A stretch of 64,000 nucleotides of DNA from Pelagibacterales bacterium SAG-MED09 (GCA_014654245.1 JACWDG010000002.1:1-64000), one strand, 5' to 3'. Counted from the stretch's first letter, positions 47,139-57,137 are shown. A program made the numbers and translations. The notes: generated by a model not told the origin, from the sequence alone.

Positions 47139-49526
47139 ATGCTTTCTAGTTTGTATGAAAATGCAATTTTAAAAAAATCTAAGTCTATTTTTGTAATTTT
47201 ATTAATTATACTAATAAGTTTTGGGTATTATTCAAAAGATTTTAGATTAGATGCTTCATCGGAAACTTTATTAATTGAAGGGGATCCTGATCTTGAATAT
47301 TTAAAAGAAATTACCAATCGATATGGATCTAAAGAGTTTTTAGTACTTACCTACACTCCTAATGAAGGAATGGTTACAAATACATCTATAAACAATTTAT
47401 TAAGCTTAAAATATAAAATTCAAAGTCTAGATTGGGTTCATAGTGTCATTACTCTTTTAGACATTCCTTTATTAAATAACTCAGATGCTCCTCTTCAAGA
47501 AAGATTAGAGGGCTTTAAAACTCTCAAAGATGAGGATGTTGATAAGCAAAAAGGATTTAAAGAAATTTTAGATAGTCCTGTTTTTAGAAATTTTGTAATT
47601 AGTGAAAACGGCAAAACAAGTGGAATAATTGTAAATATAAAAAAAAATCTACCACTAGAAGATATTGAAAATAGGTCTCAAGATGAAATTGAAAATTACC
47701 GTGATCAAGTAAAAAAGAAAAATCATGAGAACATTTTAGAAATTAGAGATGTAATTAAAAGTTATGAGAATGTTGGAAAAATTTATTTAGGTGGAATACC
47801 TATGATCGCCAATGATATGATGGCATTTATAAAGAGTGATATTATCGTGTTTGGTTTAGGGGTATTATTATTTATTATAGCAACTCTTTGGTTTGTTTTT
47901 AGAAAATTAATTTGGATTATAGTTCCAATAAGCAGTTGTTTTTTTTCAGTAATAATTATGATAGGTCTTCTTGGCCTACTTAATTGGAAGGTAACTGTTA
48001 TTTCATCTAATTTTATTGCATTAATGTTAATTTTAACAATGGCAATGAATATTCATATGAGTACAAGGTTTCTTCAAATCAGAAAATCTAATCCTTCCAA
48101 AACAAATTTAGAAATTTTAACTCTAACTACTGCTAGGATGTTTTGGCCAATACTTTATACAGTTCTTACAACTATAATTGCATTTCTGTCTTTAATCTTT
48201 AGTGAAATTAAACCCATTATTGATTTTGGTTGGATGATGACATTAGGGCTTATTACATCATTCATAATTACTTTTACTCTGCTTCCTGCTTTGCTTAGTT
48301 TTGTAACTACAAAAAATATATCAGTTAAAGAAGATCAGGATTCAAAAATTACAAAATTATTTAGAAACCTTTCTGTAAATTTTCAAATACCAATTTTCAT
48401 AGTTACAATTTTTGTTATTGGAATAAGTATATTTGGAATTTCAAAATTAAAGGTAGAAAATAGTTTTATTAATTATTTTAGTAAAAATACTGAAATCTAT
48501 AAAGGGATGAAATTAATTGATGAGGAGCTTGGAGGAACCACTCCTCTTGAAGTTATTTTAAAATTCCCAGATTCTAAAAAAGTAGAAACTGAAGAGGATG
48601 ATGAGTTTGAAGATTGGGATGGTGAAAGTGAACAAGATGATGAAAAATATTGGTTCACAAAAGATAAAATAGACACTATTACAAAGGTTCATAATTACTT
48701 AAATAACTTACCTCAAACAGGTAAAGTTCTCTCATTTTCATCAATTATTGATGTTGCAACTCAATTGAATAATAACAAGCCACTTGGAACATTAGAAATG
48801 GGAGTACTCTATTCAAAGATTCCAGATAGTATTAAAACAGAAATAATTGACCCCTATATTTCAATTGAGGATAATGAAGCTCGTATAAATTTAAGAATAA
48901 TAGACTCTCAAGAAAATTTACGAAGAAATGATTTGATCAATAAGATAAACAATGATCTTCAAAATGAACTTGGAATAGAAAAAGACCAATATAAATTAGC
49001 AGGTGTCTTAATTTTATTTAATAATCTTCTACAAAGTTTATTTAAGTCTCAAATCTTAACATTAGGAATAGTGATGATTGGAATATTTGCAATGTTCTTA
49101 ATATTGTTTAGAAATGTAAAATTATCTTTAATTGGTGTTGTTCCAAATTTTATTGCAGCCTTCTTTATATTGGGAATTATTGGTCTTCTAGATATTCCAC
49201 TAGACATGATGACTATAACAATTGCAGCAATTACAATTGGTATAGCAGTTGATAATAGTATTCACTATATCTATAGATTTAAAGAGGAATTTAATAAGAT
49301 TAAAGATTACAAAGAAACCCTAACCATATGTCATTCAACTGTTGGGACTGCAATATTGAATACTTCAATTACAATTGTATTTGGTTTTTCAATATTAGTT
49401 TTATCGAAATTTATTCCAACTATTTACTTTGGTATCTTTACTGGTCTTGCAATGTTGCTTGCGATGATCTCAGTTCTTACTCTACTACCATCTTTAATAT
49501 TGGTTTTTAAACCTTTTGGAAAATAA
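47139..49526 (+). CDS. RND superfamily (MMPL/COG1033) exporter
   Basis: 795 residues from the ATG at 47139; the frame is open further into dnaB, but that extension has no membrane anchor. Two modules each have one helix, a periplasmic loop and a bundle of about five helices (about 15-400 and 410-795), without separate porter sub-domain signs of AcrB. GLLGLLNWKVTVISSNFIALM and LDIPLDMMTITIAAITIGIAVDN are the family's core helices. Relatives move lipids, sterols or hopanoids; substrate unknown. An acidic stretch (about residues 480-500) lies in the second loop. Confidence 0.82.
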   Translation: MLSSLYENAILKKSKSIFVILLIILISFGYYSKDFRLDASSETLLIEGDPDLEYLKEITNRYGSKEFLVLTYTPNEGMVTNTSINNLLSLKYKIQSLDWVHSVITLLDIPLLNNSDAPLQERLEGFKTLKDEDVDKQKGFKEILDSPVFRNFVISENGKTSGIIVNIKKNLPLEDIENRSQDEIENYRDQVKKKNHENILEIRDVIKSYENVGKIYLGGIPMIANDMMAFIKSDIIVFGLGVLLFIIATLWFVFRKLIWIIVPISSCFFSVIIMIGLLGLLNWKVTVISSNFIALMLILTMAMNIHMSTRFLQIRKSNPSKTNLEILTLTTARMFWPILYTVLTTIIAFLSLIFSEIKPIIDFGWMMTLGLITSFIITFTLLPALLSFVTTKNISVKEDQDSKITKLFRNLSVNFQIPIFIVTIFVIGISIFGISKLKVENSFINYFSKNTEIYKGMKLIDEELGGTTPLEVILKFPDSKKVETEEDDEFEDWDGESEQDDEKYWFTKDKIDTITKVHNYLNNLPQTGKVLSFSSIIDVATQLNNNKPLGTLEMGVLYSKIPDSIKTEIIDPYISIEDNEARINLRIIDSQENLRRNDLINKINNDLQNELGIEKDQYKLAGVLILFNNLLQSLFKSQILTLGIVMIGIFAMFLILFRNVKLSLIGVVPNFIAAFFILGIIGLLDIPLDMMTITIAAITIGIAVDNSIHYIYRFKEEFNKIKDYKETLTICHSTVGTAILNTSITIVFGFSILVLSKFIPTIYFGIFTGLAMLLAMISVLTLLPSLILVFKPFGK

Positions 49527-49529
49527 TTG

Positions 49530-50075
49530 ATGCTAGAAGCTATTGTAGATTTTTATGATGCTACATCAATAATAGATTTACTATATTTAATTATAACAAT
49601 TTTATCTTTAATTAAATGTTACAAAAAAGGTTTTGTTTTAAGTATTTTGTCCATGGCAAAATGGTTATTAGCATACATTGTTACACTATTTGTTTTTCCA
49701 AAAGTTAAACCTTATTTAGAGAATATTATTGATAACGAGTATGTTTTGGATGTGGGCCTTGGTATTACAATATATGTTATTGTTATTTTCTTAGTGCTAA
49801 TGATTAACAAAGGTATTAGTAAAACTGTAAGATACACAGGAATTGGAAGCTTAGATACTGTATTTGGATTCTTTTTTGGCTTTATAAGAGCTTACATAAT
49901 TTCTATTTGTATATTTTCTGCTATCCACATCGTATATAATTACGATAAATGGCCAATAAATATTAATAAATCTTATGTCTTTCAATACTTAGAGAAAGGT
50001 AGTAATTATCTTCTGGAAGAATTCCCGGATGAAAAAACATACCAAGACTCTAAAGAAAAAATTGAAGAACTTTAA
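49530..50075 (+). CDS. cvpA: CvpA family membrane protein
   Basis: 181 residues from the ATG at 49530 (a TTG lies directly before it). Four to five hydrophobic helices span about 10-140, with LIIKCYKKGFVLS-type and TVFGFFFGFIRAYIISI segments typical of CvpA. CvpA supports envelope stress resistance in other bacteria; exact activity is unsettled. It overlaps purF by 47 bases, matching the widespread cvpA-purF pairing. Confidence 0.85.
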   Translation: MLEAIVDFYDATSIIDLLYLIITILSLIKCYKKGFVLSILSMAKWLLAYIVTLFVFPKVKPYLENIIDNEYVLDVGLGITIYVIVIFLVLMINKGISKTVRYTGIGSLDTVFGFFFGFIRAYIISICIFSAIHIVYNYDKWPININKSYVFQYLEKGSNYLLEEFPDEKTYQDSKEKIEEL

Positions 50076-51510
50076 TCCAAAACTTAAGGAAGAATGTGGT
50101 GTATTTGGCATCAGCAATATCGAAGATGCATCTGCTTTGACGGCATTAGGCCTTCATGCTTTACAGCATAGAGGTCAAGAAGGTTGTGGAATTGTTACTT
50201 TTGATGGTAAACAATATTATTCAGAAAAAAGATTTGGTCTAGTTGGTGACAATTTTAATAAAGAAAAAGTTTTAAAAAAATTAAAGGGTAATTATGCAAT
50301 TGGCCATAATAGATATAGTACTACTGGAAGTAATACCTTAAGAAATATTCAGCCTTTTTTTGCAGATACTAATGCTGGAGGAATTGGTGTTGCTCATAAT
50401 GGAAATTTAACTAACTCTATTAATTTAAGAAAAAAACTAGTTGAGGATGGTGCTATTTTTTATACAACATCTGACACCGAAACTATTGTTCAATTAATTG
50501 CAAAATCTAAAAGATCAAAAACAATTGACAAAGTAGTAGATGCTATATTTCAAATACAAGGTGGCTATGCCTTAGTAATGCTAACTCAAAAATCATTGAT
50601 AGGAGTTAGAGATCCACACGGAATAAGACCTTTAATAATTGGAAAGTTGAAGAATAGTTATGTTTTAGCTTCAGAAACTTGTGCATTAGATATAATAGGA
50701 GCAAAATTTGTAAGAGAAGTTGAAAATGGAGAAATCGTTTTAATTGAAAATGACAAACTAGAGAGTGTAAAACCTTTTCCACCTAAAAAAGTTAGACCTT
50801 GCGTATTTGAATATATCTATTTTGCAAGACCAGACAGTATTTTAAACGGCCAAACTGCATATGAGCATAGAAAAAACTTAGGTAAAGAACTTGCAAAAGA
50901 AAACGATATAGATGCAGACATAATTGTTCCTGTTCCAGATAGCGGTAACGCTGCAGCCTTAGGATTTGCTCAATACTCAGGCAAAAATTATGAACATGGT
51001 TTAATTAGAAATCACTATGTTGGAAGAACTTTTATTGAACCAAGTCAGCAAATTAGGAGTTTAGGTGTAAAATTAAAACTAAATGCTAATCAGACTACAA
51101 TAAAAGATAAAAAAATAATTTTAATTGATGATTCTTTAGTAAGGGGAACTACTTCACATAAGATTGTTAAAATGCTTTATGATGCTGGTGCAAAAGAAGT
51201 ACATGTCAAAATTGCTTGCCCTGAAATTAGATACCCAGATTTTTATGGAGTTGATACACCTACAAAAAAAGAATTATTAGCTGCAAATAAAGATAATGAT
51301 GAAATTTGTAAATATATTGGTGCAAAATCTTTAAAATTTTTATCAATAGATGGAATGTATAGAGCGATCGGCTTTGATAAAAGAAATGAGAATTATCCTC
51401 AATTAACAGATCATTACTTTACTGGTGAATATCCAGTAAAACCTATTGATGAATTAGGCGACAACAAAATTACTCAGCTTTCTTTACTCAATACTGCTTC
51501 AAACAACTGA
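50029..51510 (+). CDS. purF: Amidophosphoribosyltransferase PurF
   Basis: 493 residues. It makes phosphoribosylamine from PRPP and glutamine, the first purine step. After a Lys-rich propeptide comes Cys23 in EECGVFGIS, expected to become the N-terminal nucleophile after cleavage. LQHRGQEGCGIV, GHNRYSTTGSN and the PRPP loop ILIDDSLVRGTTS are present. The late Cys-x-x-Cys that binds an Fe-S cluster in Bacillus PurF is replaced by TDHYFTGEYP. The start lies within cvpA. Confidence 0.95.
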   Translation: MKKHTKTLKKKLKNFNPKLKEECGVFGISNIEDASALTALGLHALQHRGQEGCGIVTFDGKQYYSEKRFGLVGDNFNKEKVLKKLKGNYAIGHNRYSTTGSNTLRNIQPFFADTNAGGIGVAHNGNLTNSINLRKKLVEDGAIFYTTSDTETIVQLIAKSKRSKTIDKVVDAIFQIQGGYALVMLTQKSLIGVRDPHGIRPLIIGKLKNSYVLASETCALDIIGAKFVREVENGEIVLIENDKLESVKPFPPKKVRPCVFEYIYFARPDSILNGQTAYEHRKNLGKELAKENDIDADIIVPVPDSGNAAALGFAQYSGKNYEHGLIRNHYVGRTFIEPSQQIRSLGVKLKLNANQTTIKDKKIILIDDSLVRGTTSHKIVKMLYDAGAKEVHVKIACPEIRYPDFYGVDTPTKKELLAANKDNDEICKYIGAKSLKFLSIDGMYRAIGFDKRNENYPQLTDHYFTGEYPVKPIDELGDNKITQLSLLNTASNN

Positions 51511-51568
51511 AAAAAAAATTTAAAAAAAATTATCTTTAAATTTCAAATAAATTGATTATTTAAATATT

Positions 51569-52864
51569 ATGATTAATTCTAAAGAACAAATAATAGAATA
51601 CTTCAAATCTGGAATAAAGAAGTCAGAGAATTTTAAAATTGGAATTGAACATGAAAAGTTTCTTTTTAATAACGATAATAATAAGAGAGTTAATTATTCG
51701 AAGATAAAAGAGATGTTTAAAGCTTTATTAGAGTTTGGCTGGAACCCTATTTTAGAAAAAAAAAATATTATTGGTTTAAATAAAGGTGGTAAAAACATTA
51801 CTCTTGAACCAGGCAATCAAATAGAATTATCAGGAGACAAACTACAAAATATTCACGAGGCTTGTGCAGAGTCTCAGGATTATTTATTTGAATTAAGGCA
51901 AGTAACTCAAAGACTAGATATTAATATTGTTAGTGCTGGATTTGATCCAATATCAAAATTAGATGAAATTCCAAACAATCCAAAACAACGATATAAACTA
52001 ATGACAAAAGATATGCCTTTAGGTGGTGAACTTAGTTTAGATATGATGTATCGAACTTGTGGCACTCAATTAAATATTGATTATAGTTCTGAAGAAGATT
52101 TCATAAAAAAATTTAAGATAGTAAATTCAATTGTTCCAATATCTGTTGCTTTATTTGCTAACTCTTCAATAATTGAAAAGAAAAAAAGTAATTATTTATC
52201 TTACCGATCAAAAGTTTGGCAAAACACTTCCAGAGGTGGATTGCCAAAATTATTCTTTGAAAATTTAGATTTTGAAAAATATGCTGAGTTTGTAATTAAT
52301 TTTCCAATTTTATTCATTCAAAATAATGACACCTATATTTCTGGAAAAAAATATACATTTAAGAATTTTATGGATGGTAAAATTAATGAGGTTGGAAATC
52401 GATTTCCATCTGAAAGTGATTTAGCTACACACCTAAGTACAATCTTCACAGAAAATAGATTAAAAAAATATATAGAACTTAGATCAATGGATACATGTGG
52501 TTGGGATTGTCTATGTGCTGGACCTGCTTTCAACATTGGTATGCTTTACGGCAATCTTGATGAGGTTTATGAAATAATTTCAAAATGGGATAAAAGCAAA
52601 ATCATCAACGCATATCTTGAAGCTCCTCAAAAAGGATTTAACACTCAATTAATGGGCAAAGATCTTTTATACTGGGCAAGTGCTTTACTAAATTTATCAA
52701 AAAAAGGTTTAGAAAATAGAGATATTTCAAATAGGCATGGGAAAAATGAAACTATCTTTTTAGATCACTTGCAAAAAGTAATTGAAAATAAAACAACTAG
52801 CGCAGATCATATGATTAGTAAATTTTCTAAAAATGAAGATTTAAGTGAATTATATGATAAATAA
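51569..52864 (+). CDS. gshA: Glutamate-cysteine ligase, plant/alphaproteobacterial (GCS2) type
   Basis: 431 residues. It makes gamma-glutamylcysteine, step one of glutathione synthesis. KIGIEHEKFLF near residue 26 is the ATP/Mg motif, GWNPILE, ITLEPGNQIELSGD and MMYRTCGTQLNID are further family blocks, and the late YIELRSMDTCGWDCLCAGPAF is typical. It overlaps gshB, so both steps are co-expressed. Confidence 0.92.
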   Translation: MINSKEQIIEYFKSGIKKSENFKIGIEHEKFLFNNDNNKRVNYSKIKEMFKALLEFGWNPILEKKNIIGLNKGGKNITLEPGNQIELSGDKLQNIHEACAESQDYLFELRQVTQRLDINIVSAGFDPISKLDEIPNNPKQRYKLMTKDMPLGGELSLDMMYRTCGTQLNIDYSSEEDFIKKFKIVNSIVPISVALFANSSIIEKKKSNYLSYRSKVWQNTSRGGLPKLFFENLDFEKYAEFVINFPILFIQNNDTYISGKKYTFKNFMDGKINEVGNRFPSESDLATHLSTIFTENRLKKYIELRSMDTCGWDCLCAGPAFNIGMLYGNLDEVYEIISKWDKSKIINAYLEAPQKGFNTQLMGKDLLYWASALLNLSKKGLENRDISNRHGKNETIFLDHLQKVIENKTTSADHMISKFSKNEDLSELYDK

Positions 52865-53780
52865 AATTGTTGCTATTCAAGGAAATCACCCTTCTAAATT
52901 AAATCCTATTTCAGATACTAGTATTTTTCTTGCAAATGAAATTCAAAATAAAAATTATAAAATATTTTATTATGATCCTAAAAATTTATCAGTAATAAAC
53001 TCAAAAGTAATTGCTTCAGGTTTTTTTATAAAATTTGATTATTTAAAGAAAAAATTTTTTAAAATAATTAACAAACAAAAGCTAGACCTTACAAAATGTA
53101 AGTTTATCCTTATCCGTCAAGATCCACCTTTTAATCTAGAATATATTTCATCAACCTACATACTGGATAGCATTAAGGATAAAATAAAAATTATTAACAA
53201 CCCTACTTCAATAAGAAATGTATCTGAAAAACTTTATTCTGTGAGATATCAAAAATATATGCCAAGTACTATTTTTACCCAAAATATTATTGAAATTAAA
53301 AATTTTTTTAAAAAATATAAAAGAGTGATTATAAAGCCAATTCACAATTTCAGTGGTAATGATATTCATCTTTTAAGTAAATTTGATTTAAAATTAATAA
53401 ATAAATTTATAAAAAAACATGATTATATAATGTGTCAAAGATATTTGTCTAAAATTTATAAAGGAGATAAACGAGTTTTTTTGATTAATGGTAAAGTATG
53501 TGGTTCAATATCAAGAATTCCAAAAAAAGGATCTTTTCTTAGTAACATGAGCAAGGGTGCTAAACCGATTAATGTTAAATTAACAAAAGAAGAAAATAGA
53601 ATATCTAAATTAATTGCTAAAGATCTAAAAAAAGAAAATATTTTTTTTGCAGGAATTGATTTTATTGATCAAAAACTAAATGGAGATATTAACGTTACAT
53701 CTCCAACTGGTTTAAAAACTTTATATGATTTATCAGGAATAAATCATGCAAAAACTTTTTGGAAAGAATTAAAAGCATGA
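52854..53780 (+). CDS. gshB: Glutathione synthetase
   Basis: 308 residues from the ATG at 52854 (a GTG at 52845 is less likely). An ATP-grasp enzyme adding glycine to gamma-glutamylcysteine. The N-terminal MINKIVAIQGNHPSKLNPISD, RQDPPFNLEYISSTY, VIIKPIHNFSGNDIH and the late FFAGIDFIDQKLNGDINVTSPTG are signatures. The DMT gene that follows begins in its stop (ATGA). Confidence 0.92.
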   Translation: MINKIVAIQGNHPSKLNPISDTSIFLANEIQNKNYKIFYYDPKNLSVINSKVIASGFFIKFDYLKKKFFKIINKQKLDLTKCKFILIRQDPPFNLEYISSTYILDSIKDKIKIINNPTSIRNVSEKLYSVRYQKYMPSTIFTQNIIEIKNFFKKYKRVIIKPIHNFSGNDIHLLSKFDLKLINKFIKKHDYIMCQRYLSKIYKGDKRVFLINGKVCGSISRIPKKGSFLSNMSKGAKPINVKLTKEENRISKLIAKDLKKENIFFAGIDFIDQKLNGDINVTSPTGLKTLYDLSGINHAKTFWKELKA

Positions 53781-54637
53781 AATCATTTTCCGACCAACAA
53801 AAAGGATCCTTATTAGCTTTTGTTGCGGTAATGTTTATTACTCCAGATAGTTTATTCATAAGACTATCCAGTGTTGATACTTGGAGTTTAGTTTTTTATC
53901 GAGGAGTAATTCCATTTTTTACAGTCTTAATTGGAATGCTAATTATATATAAATTGAATTTTTTTAATATGCTTCTGAATAGCGGGTATCATGGATTAAT
54001 TTATATTTTCACTTTCTCAGTTACCAATGTCACGTTTGTAGTTTCTATCCAGAACACTAGTGTAGCTAACACATTAGTTATGATTGCATTGGCTCCCATG
54101 CTATCAGCAATTTTAGGTGCAATTTTTTTAAAGGAAATGCCTGATAAAAAAACATGGGTAGCTATAGCTGTTACATTTATTGCAGCCGTTTATATATTTT
54201 ACGATTCTTTAAAATTGGGTAGTATTTATGGAGATATTCTGGGCTTTATTACTGCTTTAGGACTTGCGGTAGGAGCAGTAACGATTAGATCAGCAAAGAG
54301 AAAAAATTTGGTTCCAGCAGCTGTAGTAGGTAAGTTATTTGTTGCTATATTTGCAATGTTTTTTGTCGAGACGTATGTTTTAACTGAACTTGACTTATTA
54401 ATTGTACCTTTAATGTGTATAATGTGTGTTGCAATCCCATTTGTGTTGGTAACAATCGCTCCAAGATTTATCCCAGCTGAAGAAGTTAATCTATTCTTTT
54501 TATTAGAGACTATTATTGGACCATTCTGGGTTTGGATGATTATTAAAGAGCAGCCGAGCATAGAAACTATTCAGGGAGGTGCTGTAATTATATTAACGAT
54601 CGCAATCCACTCATTTCTAAAGCTTAAAAAATCATAA
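53777..54637 (+). CDS. DMT superfamily transporter (EamA family)
   Basis: 286 residues from the ATG at 53777, which overlaps the gshB stop; the frame also reads back to a TTG at 53759. Ten helices in two EamA repeats, starting FVAVMFITPDSLFIRLSSVD and IYGDILGFITALGLAVGAV. It carries conserved FLKEMPDKKTW and a C-terminal FLLETIIGPFWVWMII segment. Coupling to gshAB suggests a thiol or amino-acid link, but this is only inference from position. Confidence 0.85.
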   Translation: MKSFSDQQKGSLLAFVAVMFITPDSLFIRLSSVDTWSLVFYRGVIPFFTVLIGMLIIYKLNFFNMLLNSGYHGLIYIFTFSVTNVTFVVSIQNTSVANTLVMIALAPMLSAILGAIFLKEMPDKKTWVAIAVTFIAAVYIFYDSLKLGSIYGDILGFITALGLAVGAVTIRSAKRKNLVPAAVVGKLFVAIFAMFFVETYVLTELDLLIVPLMCIMCVAIPFVLVTIAPRFIPAEEVNLFFLLETIIGPFWVWMIIKEQPSIETIQGGAVIILTIAIHSFLKLKKS

Positions 54638-54682
54638 ATTCTTAAATACATTTAACTTGATTTAGCCACAAATCAGAAATAG

Positions 54683-56032
54683 ATGTCGATTTATATGAAC
54701 AAAGTATTGAAAAATTCTTGGGCACTTTTTCTAGGCATGGGATTTTTAATGATGGCATATGGTTTTCAAGGTTCTTTGCTTGGAGTTAGGGCAGTACAAG
54801 AAGAATTCAGTTTGACAGCAACTGGTTTTATGATGTCAGGATACTTTGTTGGATACTTTATTGGCGCAGCAACAATTCCAAATATTATTTCTAGAGTTGG
54901 GCATATTAGAGTTTTTGCAGCTTTTGCGTCACTAGCTTCATTAGTTATTTTAGTTCATTCTATTTTGATTAATCCATTCATTTGGTTTTTATTGAGAGTA
55001 TTAACTGGCATAAGCATGGTTTGTATTTATACAGTTGCTGAAAGTTGGCTAAACGATAGATCAAGTAATAAAAATAGAGGAAGTGTTCTGTCTATATATA
55101 TGGTCATTCTTTATGGGGCAATGGGTATTGGAATGTTTTTACTTAACTTTAGCAGTCCTAAAAATTTTCAACCTTTTATATTAGTATCAGTTATTACATC
55201 AGCAGCTCTTATTCCTATTTTATTAACTAAAAAAAAACCTCCTACATTTAAAAGAATTAAAGCAATGACATTAAAAAATCTTTATGAATCGTCTCCATTT
55301 GGAATGGTAAGTTCTTTTTTTTATGGAACAATACAAGCCGCTTTATTTACTTTATTAGCTGTTTATGCAACCTCAATGAATTTTACGATATTAGAAATAT
55401 CAATTGTTACATTTTTATTGGCAATTTCAGGAGCAGTTTCGCAATTTCCAGTTGGAAAAATATCTGACATGTATGACAGGAGATTGGTTATAGTTATCTC
55501 AACATTTGGTGCTGCTTTATTTGCACTTCTTGCAATTTTAGTTTCAAGACAAATGTATTTACCAGATGGTCTAGCTACTAGCAAAACTTGGTTTTATATT
55601 TTTTTAATACTATTTTCATTTTGTAGTTTGCCAATGTTTTCTCTAATTCTAGCACATACAAATGACTATATTCCAAAAGAAAAGTTTGTTGCTGCAGGTG
55701 CAGGTTTACAATTTGTATTTGGATTAGGTGCAATGAGTGGACCTTTTTTATGTTCAATATTTATGGATTTAGTTGGTTCTAATGGATTTTTTATTTTTTT
55801 ATTTTTCTTTCATTCTATAATTGGAATTTTTGGAATTTACAGAATGAAAGTTAGAAAAACAGTCGATAATCCAGACTCACAATTTGTTGCAATGCCACAA
55901 ACTATTACTCCAGCTGGGATCGAGTTAAATCCTCAAACAGAACCAATCCAAGAACCTAAGCCTGTTAAAGAAACATCCTCAAATTTAGAAAACATAAATA
56001 TTTCTGAACAAGTAAACGACGAAAAATATTAA
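54683..56032 (+). CDS. Major facilitator superfamily transporter (YcaD-like)
   Basis: 449 residues, twelve helices, with a charged C-terminal tail of about 50 residues (Pro/Glu-rich). LLRVLTGISMVCIYTVAESWLNDRS is the YcaD-type motif in helices 4-5, and FPVGKISDMYDRR is the MFS loop of the second half. Substrate unknown. The start could also be the Met at residue 5. Its stop interlocks with the cmk stop as TTAA. Confidence 0.83.
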   Translation: MSIYMNKVLKNSWALFLGMGFLMMAYGFQGSLLGVRAVQEEFSLTATGFMMSGYFVGYFIGAATIPNIISRVGHIRVFAAFASLASLVILVHSILINPFIWFLLRVLTGISMVCIYTVAESWLNDRSSNKNRGSVLSIYMVILYGAMGIGMFLLNFSSPKNFQPFILVSVITSAALIPILLTKKKPPTFKRIKAMTLKNLYESSPFGMVSSFFYGTIQAALFTLLAVYATSMNFTILEISIVTFLLAISGAVSQFPVGKISDMYDRRLVIVISTFGAALFALLAILVSRQMYLPDGLATSKTWFYIFLILFSFCSLPMFSLILAHTNDYIPKEKFVAAGAGLQFVFGLGAMSGPFLCSIFMDLVGSNGFFIFLFFFHSIIGIFGIYRMKVRKTVDNPDSQFVAMPQTITPAGIELNPQTEPIQEPKPVKETSSNLENINISEQVNDEKY

Positions 56033-56670
56033 TTTTTTAAAACTTTATCAATTGATTTTGACATTTTGGTCAAAACTTGTTTTTTATCAAGTTTGTCAGT
56101 TTTAATTAAAATAGCATCTTTTACTTTGATTAAGGGGCTATTTTTTCTTTTTTTATCTAAAGAGGTTCTAATTTTTAATGATCTTTTAACTTCTTTTAAT
56201 GGAACTGATTTTTTAATATCTAACCAGCGTCTGTAAGCAGCTACTTCTAAGTTGCATTTAAAATAGAAGGCTAAGTCATATTTTGGATTTTTAGATAAAA
56301 TCTTACTAGCGATATCGCGTCCCTCAACACAAATTCTATTATTCCTTTTTATTATCTTCATCTGTAGCTGATTAACAATTTTTCTGATTTTTTTGTTCTT
56401 TGCAAGAATTCCAACATGGTTAGAGATTTCCTCTGAATGAAGTTTTTGTTTTACTATTGATTTATATGAAATCTTTTTAAACTTTTTTTTTAAAAATGGG
56501 ATTATATTTTTAGGTTTTTCCTTTATAATTAGCTTGCTACAATACCTATAAAGTAATCCAGAATTGATTAGTAAAATTTTGTATTTTTTTGAAACTAGTT
56601 TTGCAGCTGTACTTTTACCACTCGCAGACTCGCCATCACAAGCAATTATTAATTTTTTTAATTTAGACAT
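56029..56670 (-). CDS. cmk: Cytidylate kinase
   Basis: 213 residues. It phosphorylates CMP/dCMP. The P-loop IACDGESASGKSTAAKL begins it, then LLINSGLLYRYCS, CVEGRDIASKIL and a late RRWLDIK-R region, all of CMK type although divergent and Lys-rich. It is alone on the reverse strand here, convergent with the MFS gene and divergent from the SMR gene. Confidence 0.88.
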   Translation of the reverse strand: MSKLKKLIIACDGESASGKSTAAKLVSKKYKILLINSGLLYRYCSKLIIKEKPKNIIPFLKKKFKKISYKSIVKQKLHSEEISNHVGILAKNKKIRKIVNQLQMKIIKRNNRICVEGRDIASKILSKNPKYDLAFYFKCNLEVAAYRRWLDIKKSVPLKEVKRSLKIRTSLDKKRKNSPLIKVKDAILIKTDKLDKKQVLTKMSKSIDKVLKN

Positions 56671-56746
56671 AAGATTTAATAAACTATCCTATTAAAGTTT
56701 AAATAATAAAATAGAAAAATTTTAATTAATTTGATACTCTTAATTA

Positions 56747-57082
56747 ATGAAACCTTTAATTGGATATCTATTTTTAGCTCTAGGAATTTTATGTGGTATT
56801 GCTGCAAATAGTTTGGCAAAAGTATCTGAGGGTTTTTCAAAACTTACCCCTTCCATGTTATGTATTTCACTAATGTTTGTAACTATGTTTTGTATTGCAA
56901 AAGCTATGCATGCTCTTCCAGTAGGATTTGCATATGCAACGTATAGTGGGTTAACAGTTACAGGTGTCGTTTTATTTGCACTTTTAAAATATAATCAAGT
57001 CCCAAATATTTATGGATTGATAGGAATTATTTTAATTATCATTGGAGTTACGATGGTTAATTATTTGGGGAAACTAGATTAA
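56747..57082 (+). CDS. Small multidrug resistance (SMR) family protein lacking the key glutamate
   Basis: 111 residues, four helices. It aligns without gaps to EmrE at helix 1: ILCGIAANSLAKVSEGF against ILAEVIGTTLMKFSEGF. The EmrE Glu14, which binds both protons and drugs, is replaced by Gly17 (codon GGT). LPVGFAYATYSGLTVTGVVLFALL matches the family's helix 3. A normal proton/drug antiport is therefore unlikely; a lipid-carrier, guanidinium-like or partner-subunit role is open. The Glu-less side of a hetero-SMR pair is one option, but no partner gene lies nearby. Confidence 0.82.
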   Translation: MKPLIGYLFLALGILCGIAANSLAKVSEGFSKLTPSMLCISLMFVTMFCIAKAMHALPVGFAYATYSGLTVTGVVLFALLKYNQVPNIYGLIGIILIIIGVTMVNYLGKLD

Positions 57083-57137
57083 GATAACCATATAAGCTCT
57101 CATTTGATGTAATCAATAAAATAAACTATTGTGAAAC

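Noticed and set aside
51511-51568. Possible terminator after purF
   Set aside because: Only A- and T-runs without a GC stem; no hairpin.
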